Source: an uncultured Bacilli bacterium (GTDB taxonomy: Bacteria; Bacillota_I; Bacilli_A; RF39; UBA660). From it: a DNA stretch of 34,493 nucleotides. Of the stretch, positions 9,030-16,284 are shown one piece after another. The notes beneath the pieces are model-generated. The model was not told the DNA's origin. It saw only the letters and a list, made by a program, of their open reading frames with translations, and did no database searches. The translations under genes and the position numbers were made by a program. The stretch is from NCBI GenBank assembly GCA_944358355.1, contig CALVQY010000015.1:1-34493 (forward strand). Reading direction: 5' to 3'. Every line of letters starts with the position of its first letter. Positions within the stretch are counted from its first letter, which is position 1.

Positions 9030-9646
9030 ATGTTTACAAAAAAAGGATAGATAGCAAAAATATTGATAGGTTAGTTGTATGTTTTGGTGAGGCTGCTTTT
9101 AGCACTCTTTATAAAAGTTCTTTAATTATTAATGATTTATATGGCTTTTACGAAGATTTTACTATAGGAAGTATTAAAGATATAGACATTCCTATAAATA
9201 TTGATAAAGATAAAATAGTTAGAATTTGGAGTAGCAAAAATAATACTCAAGAGTATTTAAACTTTCTTTACTTTTGTTATAAGCTTCCTAATCTGATATC
9301 TGTTGTATTTGTAAATGACTATAACAAATATCTTCCTACTGTTGGAGCGACAACACCAAAGGAGATTAAAGAACTATTAAAGTATGAGCATAAGCTTACT
9401 AAGAAAGAAAAAGATAAATATAAAAACGAATGGATAAGACTCACGAACGAGAATAGTGAAATAAGGCTTTTTGATAATGGTAAAATTATTAGTACTAACT
9501 ATGACTATTTAAATAGTTATATTGATAAGTACTATGATAAAAATAATATAAGGAAAACGGTTGCTACTCTTATGGGTAATGATGCTGAAAACAATTTAAG
9601 TTCTTATATTTATAACTTTTTAGTTGAAAGAAAAGATAATAATTAA
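9030..9646 (+). pseudogene. DUF1835/DUF3658-type protein, frame broken near the start
   Basis: A long open frame from 9005 to the stop at 9644-9646 encodes about 200 plausible residues but has no ATG, GTG or TTG at its head. The only good start, ATG 9030 with AAAGG upstream, reads MFTKKG and stops. One extra A in the seven-A run at 9038-9044 would join it to the long frame. That frame contains LVVCFGEAAFSTLY, then RIWSSKNNTQEYLNFLYF, and later EWIRLTNENSEIRLFDNG. This order resembles the DUF1835 and DUF3658 domains of Bacilli, whose function is unknown. The break could be a true frameshift, an assembly error, or a site corrected by slippage. Confidence 0.65.
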
Positions 9647-9680
9647 ATATTTCCCTTTGTACATTTCAATTTTCTTTTAA

Positions 9681-9709
9681 TTGCATTTTCATTATAAGTA
9701 TTATATAAT
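9681..9709 (+). promoter_or_regulatory. Promoter of the Fic-like/PHP gene pair
   Basis: TTGCAT (9681-9686) and TATAAT (9704-9709) are separated by 17 bases, close to consensus. The ribosome binding site GAGGG and the ATG at 9739 follow. It lies in the gap after the DUF1835-type gene, so the next two genes form their own unit. Confidence 0.75.
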
Positions 9710-9738
9710 ATGATAAGTTTTAGAAACGAGGGATTTTT

Positions 9739-10626
9739 ATGTTAACAAGAGAAGTTATACAGAAAATGAGAAAAACTGGTGAAATACCAACTGTTGATTT
9801 AAAAATATTCAATGATATTTATTCTTTACCAGTTAGTAGATTTGTAACAGATCACGAAAATGATACAGAAGAGTATTATACACACTATTTAAATGATATG
9901 TTAGAATTAAAAGGAGATGATTTGATTGCTTATTTAAATGCTATTAAGTCTGTAGAAATAGTCGATAATCAGTCTTTGGAAAAAGAAGATAGCTTTTTAA
10001 TGAGTTTATATATGCAAACTGAAAAAACAAATGCAATTGATTATCTTCTTGATAATGGATATGTATTAAATAGAGATGCTTTTGTAAACGCACACAAATT
10101 AATATTAAAAGGAACTAGCAGTCAACAATTTGCAGATAAAGATTGTAGAACTGATAATGAAGCTTTTGTTGTTAGAATAGAAAATGGTAGCCCTAAAATT
10201 CGTTATTTTGCTTTACCATATACGGATATCGAAGAAGCAATCAAGAAAATTATAGAATTCTATAATTCTGATGCTTATGATAACAGAATCTTTTTAAAAT
10301 CACAAATAGTTCATGGCCTAGTAGCAACATTACAATTATTTGATGATGGTAATACAAGATATGCACGTATTTTACAGAATATTAAATTAGCTGAACTTAC
10401 TAATAAAAAATATGATAAAAATCTTAAATTGCCTGCTTTATATGGTACTAGAGCTTATTTTCCTCATAGAAATAAATATCGTGAATTAATTGGTAATTTA
10501 GCGATTAATCCTAATTATGAAAATTGGGATGCTTGGTTTAATTTTAATCTAAATAGAACTGAAGATGCTATATTCTTTATTGATAATAAATTGTCATCTT
10601 ATAAAAAAATGATTTATAAAAGATAG
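9739..10626 (+). CDS. Fic-domain-like protein with altered catalytic motif
   Basis: A 295-residue cytosolic protein without signal or membrane segments. Fic proteins usually transfer AMP or another NMP to a target hydroxyl, using the motif HPFxDGNGRxxR. The aligned stretch here, around residues 195-215, reads VHGLVATLQLFDDGNTRYAR. The DGN core and both Arg residues are present, but Gln stands where the catalytic His is expected and Thr replaces the second Gly. Upstream, NAHKLILKG and the following region fit the Fic fold. The missing His suggests loss of ordinary AMPylation or a different chemistry. It is followed after 8 bases by the PHP gene, probably in one transcript. The fold is fairly sure; the function is unknown. 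Confidence 0.7.
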   Translation: MLTREVIQKMRKTGEIPTVDLKIFNDIYSLPVSRFVTDHENDTEEYYTHYLNDMLELKGDDLIAYLNAIKSVEIVDNQSLEKEDSFLMSLYMQTEKTNAIDYLLDNGYVLNRDAFVNAHKLILKGTSSQQFADKDCRTDNEAFVVRIENGSPKIRYFALPYTDIEEAIKKIIEFYNSDAYDNRIFLKSQIVHGLVATLQLFDDGNTRYARILQNIKLAELTNKKYDKNLKLPALYGTRAYFPHRNKYRELIGNLAINPNYENWDAWFNFNLNRTEDAIFFIDNKLSSYKKMIYKR

Positions 10627-10634
10627 AGGTTATA

Positions 10635-11528
10635 ATGAAAAAAACAATTGATTTACATATTCATAGTAATTTATCTGATGGAGAATTATCTCCTAAAGAA
10701 ATAATTGATAGAGCAGTTGATAATGGAGTTAGTGTTATGGCAATTGCAGATCATGATACAACTCTTGCTTATAGTGATGAATTATTTAATTATGCTAAAG
10801 AAAAAAATATAAAGTTAATTACCGCAGTTGAAATATCTACTAAATATAATGGTATAGGCATTCATGTATTAGGTTATAACTTTAATATTAATAATAAGCA
10901 GATAATAGAAAAATTATATGCTTTACGTAATGCAAGGCATATTTACCTTCATAAAGTTGCTAGTAAATTAAATGAATTAGGTTATGTCGCCGATATTGAT
11001 TTTTTAGATAAGATTGATGCTGTTACTAAAGCTCATATTGCTCTTAATATTGTAGAAAATAAGGATAATAGTAAATTATTATTAAAAACTTTTGGCCATA
11101 TTCCTAGTAAAGGAGAATTTATTGAGACTATCATGAACGAAGGATGTCCTTGTTATGTAAAAAAAGAAACAGTTAGTCCTAAGGAAGCTAGTGATTTGAT
11201 AAGAGAAGCTGGTGGCAAAGCAGTTCTTGCTCATCCTGTTTGCTATAAATATGAAGATGGCTTAACTGATGATGATATATTAGAGTTAATTAAAGAAATG
11301 AATCCTGATGGTATTGAAGCTAATTACATTTATATAGATAGAGATGGTAATAAAATTAACGAGTGCATTCTTTGGAATAACTTTGCTAAACATCATAATC
11401 TAATAACAACAATAGGCTCTGACTTTCATAAATATGATTATATTCATCCTGATATTGGTCTTATTAATGAAGAAATTATATTAAACGATAATGAGATTAA
11501 TTCTATTATTGATAATCTCTTAGATTAA
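10635..11528 (+). CDS. PHP-domain phosphoesterase (YciV/TrpH-like)
   Basis: A 297-residue metal-dependent phosphoesterase. PHP proteins of this type (RNase AM / nucleoside 3',5'-bisphosphate phosphatase group) remove phosphates from nucleotides or RNA 5' ends. Metal ligands are visible in the usual order: DLHIHSNLSDG at residues 6-16, IADHDTT near 40, the Glu of TAVEIST near 65, HVLGY, VLAHPV near 195, and SDFHKYD near the end. AGAGG precedes the ATG. The gene lies 8 bases after the Fic-like gene and ends at a strong terminator. The exact substrate cannot be read from the sequence. Confidence 0.85.
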   Translation: MKKTIDLHIHSNLSDGELSPKEIIDRAVDNGVSVMAIADHDTTLAYSDELFNYAKEKNIKLITAVEISTKYNGIGIHVLGYNFNINNKQIIEKLYALRNARHIYLHKVASKLNELGYVADIDFLDKIDAVTKAHIALNIVENKDNSKLLLKTFGHIPSKGEFIETIMNEGCPCYVKKETVSPKEASDLIREAGGKAVLAHPVCYKYEDGLTDDDILELIKEMNPDGIEANYIYIDRDGNKINECILWNNFAKHHNLITTIGSDFHKYDYIHPDIGLINEEIILNDNEINSIIDNLLD

Positions 11529-11560
11529 GTTTTTCCACAAGACTGTGGAAAAACTTTTTT
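11528..11560 (+). terminator. Rho-independent terminator after the PHP gene
   Basis: A perfect 12-bp stem, AGTTTTTCCACA with TGTGGAAAAACT, closes a four-base loop (AGAC) and is followed by five Ts. It begins at the last base of the PHP stop codon. The T-run supports plus-strand termination. On the minus strand it follows the end of dinB but lacks a good T-run. Confidence 0.9.
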
Positions 11561-11561
11561 A

Positions 11562-12770
11562 TCACCTTTTTTCTATATTATAACTTTCTTCTTTCTTACT
11601 TGCTCTTATAACACTGCCTTTACCATATTTTTTAATAATTTTATCCATTACTTCTTCAACTTTATCTTCTACTTTTACATCAGACTCTTCAAACAAAGAC
11701 ATTTGACTAACTGCTTTCTCTTTTAAATCACCTAATCTTACTCCTATATTTCTAATAGGATCTTCTTGCCAACTAGCTTCAAAAACCCGTTTAACAGCTT
11801 TATAGATTTCTTCTGTTACATTAGTTGGATTATCTAAAGTAATTTGATGAGAATAATTTTTAAAGAGATTATTTCTATAAGTAACGGCAATAGTTGCAGT
11901 ATATAGTTTTTGGTCTCTCAAAGTAAATGACACTTCTTCTGTTTCACTAAATAATATTTTAAGTAACTCTTCTTTTTTCGTTACATCATAAGGTAAGGTT
12001 CTTGAGATACTAATACATTTATTCTTAGCATTTCTTGGTTCTACTTTGCTATAATCTATTCCTAAAGCAGCTTCTTTAAAATAATCTCCTTGGCTTTTAA
12101 AATGTCTTCTTAGTAAGTTAATGTTAGACTCAGCTAAATCTTTAATAGTATAGATTCCTAAATCATTTAACTTTTTAGCAGAACTTTTACCTAACATAAA
12201 TAAATCATTTACTTTTAAAGGCCACATTTTAGTCTTAACTTCATTTAAATAAAGAGTATGTACTTTATCTGGTTTTTCAAAGTCACTTGCCATTTTTGCA
12301 CAAAGTTTATTTTCTCCTATTCCAACATTAACAGTAAAGCCAAACTTTTCTTTTATTTCATCTTTTATTTTATGAGCTAGTGATACATAATCATTACCAT
12401 AAAGAAGTGTTGTTCCAGTAAGGTCAAGAAAACACTCATCAATAGAATACTGTTCTATTATAGGGGTGTATGTCGATAAATAATTATATAATTTCTTAGA
12501 CTCTTCTTTATAAAAAGCATAGTTAGGAGGAAATACTTGTAAGTTTTTACACTTACTTCTAGCACTATATAATGTTTCTGCTGTTACAATACCATATTTC
12601 TTAGCGATAGGACTTTTAGCAAGAACTATACCACGTCTTGCTTTTTCATCTCCTCCTATTACAGAAGGAATCTTTCTGATATCTTGTTTATAGCCGTGAT
12701 TTAGTAAATAAATAGCAGTCCAAGATAAAAAAGCATTATTTACATCAATATGAAAAATGATTCGCTGCAT
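11562..12770 (-). CDS. dinB: DNA polymerase IV (Y family)
   Basis: A 402-residue error-prone translesion polymerase that bypasses damaged bases. The palm-domain metal ligands are visible: Asp9 in HIDVNNAF, and Asp111-Glu112 in YSIDECFLDLTG. Phe14 is likely the steric gate. The thumb and little-finger regions follow, with NVGIGENKLCAKMASDFEKP and LMLGKSSAKKL-type motifs. Near the C-terminus QMSLFEE matches the beta-clamp-binding motif. The start MQRIIFHIDVN is preceded by GGAGGGAAAACT. The gene runs convergent to the PHP gene. No clear LexA box was found upstream. Confidence 0.95.
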   Translation of the reverse strand: MQRIIFHIDVNNAFLSWTAIYLLNHGYKQDIRKIPSVIGGDEKARRGIVLAKSPIAKKYGIVTAETLYSARSKCKNLQVFPPNYAFYKEESKKLYNYLSTYTPIIEQYSIDECFLDLTGTTLLYGNDYVSLAHKIKDEIKEKFGFTVNVGIGENKLCAKMASDFEKPDKVHTLYLNEVKTKMWPLKVNDLFMLGKSSAKKLNDLGIYTIKDLAESNINLLRRHFKSQGDYFKEAALGIDYSKVEPRNAKNKCISISRTLPYDVTKKEELLKILFSETEEVSFTLRDQKLYTATIAVTYRNNLFKNYSHQITLDNPTNVTEEIYKAVKRVFEASWQEDPIRNIGVRLGDLKEKAVSQMSLFEESDVKVEDKVEEVMDKIIKKYGKGSVIRASKKEESYNIEKR

Positions 12771-12792
12771 AGTTTTCCCTCCTCTTTATTTT

Positions 12793-12821
12793 ATTATATA
12801 ATACGTTAGTTCTATTTTAAA
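12793..12821 (-). promoter_or_regulatory. Possible dinB promoter
   Basis: A perfect -10 TATAAT (12793-12798) lies 17 bases from a weak -35 TTTAAA (12816-12821), just upstream of the dinB ribosome binding site. The rest of the gap to 12969 is AT-rich, and I see no further gene or clear terminator in it. Confidence 0.45.
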
Positions 12822-12969
12822 GAGAAAAAATAACTAGTATTATTATTTTTACCAGCTATTTAATTTTAAGTTTTTCTAATATACTAGATATATTGCTCTT
12901 TAATAATATATATATCTTTTCTTCTTCTATTTTTATCTTCTTTTGTAGTTATTATACAGTTATGTAAAT

Positions 12970-15900
12970 TTATTTTAATACTTTGGAATATTTCTTAATA
13001 ACCTCCTTATCTATATAGGTATTATCTTCAAATAAAATTAAAGGAATATTATTTTGAAATAGTTCTTGCAAATAAGTTATTTGAACTAATTCATCTATTT
13101 TAATTTGTGATGCAAATATTCCTATAGATTTATCTAAATTAATTTTATCTAACACATGTAATTCACCATCATAATTAGGATTTCTAAGTGGATATTTTGA
13201 ATTTAAAAATTCAATTGCAATCCTTTCTTGTTCAAATGCTGGTTTACCAAATACACAAATATTATCTGTTAAAATAAATGTTTTAGAGCCAGCATAGGAA
13301 TTATAAACACCACTATTTACTCTTGCTACAGAAATAAAATTTTCACCATTACAGCCAATACCTCCTGCATGTCTTCCATATTTTGCTGATGTAATAGCAT
13401 TATCTTTTAATATTTTACTAAATGTTTCTAAAGAATTAGGCCTATGGGTATAGTATTTTTCTTTTAATTCAAATTGTTGTCTTTTATCATTTTGCAAATA
13501 AGCCAATATTTTTTCTATATTAAACTGATAATTTTTGATATTTAATAATATATCTATATTTTCTTTAGGAGTTTTAATAATATTAGGTACAGAAGTTATT
13601 TTTAAGTCTTCATTTTTAAGATACGTTTTTGCTTCTTTAAATAATCTTTTATCATTTCCTCTATAATAAAAGTCATAAGTGTTATTGTCTTTATATCCTA
13701 TAAACCAGTCTTCATTTAAGTAGCCGTCTATATAATTAGTAGTTATCTTTTCATATTTATTATTATTTTCAAGACAATAGTCAAAATAAATAGAATTTAT
13801 TTCTCTTTTTAAATAATCTTTATCACAATTTTTAAATCTTTTAACTTCTTTTCTTATATATTTATATATAGGTTCTATATCATCTGTTTTTAAATCATCT
13901 TTATATTTACCAGATAAAATTAATTGTTTTTTTGAGGAATCTTCAAGATATAGATATTCTTTTGAATTTGGCTTAAATAAGTTTTCAGTATAATCATTTA
14001 CTTTTGGTAATTCATCTAAGAAGGAATTAGATACATCAATATCATTTCTTCCTATTATTACTAATTTAATACCACTATTTTCTTTTTCAGCAGTTATTTC
14101 TCTTATGGTTTCAGCAGTATTTTTATAAGCAGTATAGATTATATATTCAGGATTATCTAATTTATAACTATTCTCTGTTACTTCAATATTATCAAAACAA
14201 AGTACTTCTCCTGTGCGCCAAACCCAACTATAAGAGACTATATTATCTTGATATGTTACTTTAAAAAATCTCCCATGAGGATTAATAGCACCGTGTCTTA
14301 GACAACTAGAAGCTTTCCCAGCTGGAGTTAAACAACTGCTTATTAGTTTATCTTTTACTATGTATTTTTCAATACCATTTGATATTATTTCTTCACTATG
14401 CATATCAATCATTTCATATTCACAATTATTTACTTTCCCCTTTATATCAGGAATAGATGAATATAGTCTAAATCTATAATTATTATATAATTTTATTCCC
14501 TCAACTTTTTCGCTTAAAGGTATACCTTTATGAACAAAATTTAATTTTTCTAAGTTATTTTCAATATTATAATTATTTGGAAATAAAGCATAGGCAATAG
14601 AATCTACCATGTTTTTTATTCGCATAAATTTTATCTTAGTGTTTTTTTGTTCATACAGTAAATTAAAACAAGTGAAAAATGCACTTATTGTATATTCCTC
14701 TTTAGTAGTAGAGATATCTATAATATCCAACAATAATGGTTTTATTTTTTCTATATAGTCAGTTGGTTTCTGCTTTAATAACGTAGTAATATAATCTAAT
14801 TTAGTAAAATCTTTATTTATTATTTTTTTTGTTATATCGTATCCTAATATTTTAAGTGCATCAATTATTACCTGATTATCTTTATCAAAATTAATTATTA
14901 CTTTTTCTGTTATATTGAGATTTTGTATATTAAGTATACCAATTATTATAGGATTAATTTTATCAATATTAATTAATATTTTTTCTACCACATCACGTTC
15001 TTGTGTGTTAAGCGTGTCAATTATTGCCCAATTATCTTTATTTATCAGATTATCTTTATCAATATTTAGTTTTTTTATTCTTTCTATATCTTTTTTATTA
15101 AATAAAGAGTTTAATTCTAAATACTGCTTTGCATTATAATTTTTAACGATTTCAAAAGAAGTATTTATATTTAAATTAAATTTACCTGACTTATAATAAT
15201 GATAAAGGGTTTTTTTATTATCTATTTTTAATATTTGAAATATATTTTTACGATTAATTACTCTTTGGAATAGTGCCTCTATAATTTTTATTTCTTCTTT
15301 AGTTATTTTATCTTTATATTTAGATAAAAATTCTTTTAAAAATATCTGAAAACATTTTAAATATAGTGGTTCTTTTTTTCTTTCAGATGATGATAGCATT
15401 TCCAGTTTATTTAGAGCATTTATATATTTTAATGAAAACAGATCGTCTAAAATATCATCACCAAAATCATAACCTTTAATTTTATTACGTAATAATTTAT
15501 TAAAATTGTCAATAACTATATTATTTGAATTTGTTAATATATGTGGTTGTTTTAGACATGATATTAGTATTTCTAATATTTCTTTATTATCTATTTGCAT
15601 GAGACTATTTATTTCTTCATAAGAAACATTATGCCTAGTAATTTTTTTGTTAAAGGTAGTTAAAAGCTCATCTATATAATTTTTGTTAAATTCTTTTTTT
15701 AGAGCATAGGAAAATATATCACCTAGTTCTTTAAAATTCATAAGAGATAGATACTTATGACAGTATTTAATAATGGAATCATTATAATAAAATTTTATAT
15801 CCTCTAAAAACAACTTACAGATTGGATATATTATAGTTTCATCAAGAGATATAAGTTTTAACTTATAATTAGTATCTTTGAAGTTATAATAAAAAAGAGA

Positions 15901-16284
15901 TTCAATTTCTTCAAATGTATCAAGTTCATCTATACTATATTCATCAACAAAGACTGTTTCTTGAAATTTCTTTTTAAAAAACTGATAATGCTTTTTAGCA
16001 TATTTAAAAAATGATTCTTTATCATTAATTGTCAATAGAACATCAAATCTATCTTTTTCATTTATACATATATCATATAGATTTAAAACTTGATCAAAAT
16101 ATGATTTATCTGCTTTTTTATTTTTCTCTCGTAAATAATAGATATTAATTTTTTTAATTAATTTATATATATTTTCAGAAGTAAGGAATGGTTTAGTTTC
16201 TAAAATATATTGTATTTGCTTTGAGAAGTCATCATAATTATCTTCTTCTAAAAATAGCCAGTCAAAAGAATCACTTTTTTTCAT
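12970..16284 (-). CDS. Giant protein of unknown function with possible GNAT-like and ART-like domains
   Basis: A 1104-residue Lys/Asn/Ile-rich protein with no signal peptide or clear membrane segment. Residues 1-590 look mostly helical and include a short tandem repeat at about 412-490. Residues 600-750 hold a compact conserved-looking domain, with NPHGRFFKVTYQDNIVSYSW, then WVWRTGEVLCFDNIEV and IKLVIIGRNDIDV. Its strand-helix-strand order recalls an acetyltransferase fold, but no acetyl-CoA loop is obvious. Residues 940-1060 read THRPNSLETFSKILKDN, NGENFISVARV and YDGELHVLDKI, which weakly recalls ADP-ribosyltransferase-like proteins. The ATG overlaps the ankyrin gene by 14 bases and has its own AAGGA, so the two proteins are made together. 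Both domain ideas are inferences, and no function can be assigned. Confidence 0.85.
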   Translation of the reverse strand: MKKSDSFDWLFLEEDNYDDFSKQIQYILETKPFLTSENIYKLIKKINIYYLREKNKKADKSYFDQVLNLYDICINEKDRFDVLLTINDKESFFKYAKKHYQFFKKKFQETVFVDEYSIDELDTFEEIESLFYYNFKDTNYKLKLISLDETIIYPICKLFLEDIKFYYNDSIIKYCHKYLSLMNFKELGDIFSYALKKEFNKNYIDELLTTFNKKITRHNVSYEEINSLMQIDNKEILEILISCLKQPHILTNSNNIVIDNFNKLLRNKIKGYDFGDDILDDLFSLKYINALNKLEMLSSSERKKEPLYLKCFQIFLKEFLSKYKDKITKEEIKIIEALFQRVINRKNIFQILKIDNKKTLYHYYKSGKFNLNINTSFEIVKNYNAKQYLELNSLFNKKDIERIKKLNIDKDNLINKDNWAIIDTLNTQERDVVEKILINIDKINPIIIGILNIQNLNITEKVIINFDKDNQVIIDALKILGYDITKKIINKDFTKLDYITTLLKQKPTDYIEKIKPLLLDIIDISTTKEEYTISAFFTCFNLLYEQKNTKIKFMRIKNMVDSIAYALFPNNYNIENNLEKLNFVHKGIPLSEKVEGIKLYNNYRFRLYSSIPDIKGKVNNCEYEMIDMHSEEIISNGIEKYIVKDKLISSCLTPAGKASSCLRHGAINPHGRFFKVTYQDNIVSYSWVWRTGEVLCFDNIEVTENSYKLDNPEYIIYTAYKNTAETIREITAEKENSGIKLVIIGRNDIDVSNSFLDELPKVNDYTENLFKPNSKEYLYLEDSSKKQLILSGKYKDDLKTDDIEPIYKYIRKEVKRFKNCDKDYLKREINSIYFDYCLENNNKYEKITTNYIDGYLNEDWFIGYKDNNTYDFYYRGNDKRLFKEAKTYLKNEDLKITSVPNIIKTPKENIDILLNIKNYQFNIEKILAYLQNDKRQQFELKEKYYTHRPNSLETFSKILKDNAITSAKYGRHAGGIGCNGENFISVARVNSGVYNSYAGSKTFILTDNICVFGKPAFEQERIAIEFLNSKYPLRNPNYDGELHVLDKINLDKSIGIFASQIKIDELVQITYLQELFQNNIPLILFEDNTYIDKEVIKKYSKVLK
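14821..15060 (-). repeat. Three imperfect tandem repeats of about 78 bp inside the giant gene
   Basis: The encoded units are similar: KDNWAIIDTLNTQERDVVEK, then KINPIIIGILNIQNLNITEK, then KDNQVIIDALKILGYDITKK, each about 26 residues and starting after an (I/N)-(I/F/K)D-like step. The DNA is also visibly repeated (AATTATTA and TTTATCAA words recur at the same spacing). The pattern fits a small helical solenoid that grew by in-frame duplication. Confidence 0.6.

Noticed and set aside
9030-9050. Six-codon peptide MFTKKG as a leader peptide
   Set aside because: A one-base frame break in the following gene explains it better; there is no hairpin or regulatory codon pattern after it.
14821-15060. 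CRISPR-like array
   Set aside because: The repeats are imperfect, in frame, contiguous and part of a coding sequence; there are no constant repeats with unique spacers and no cas genes.
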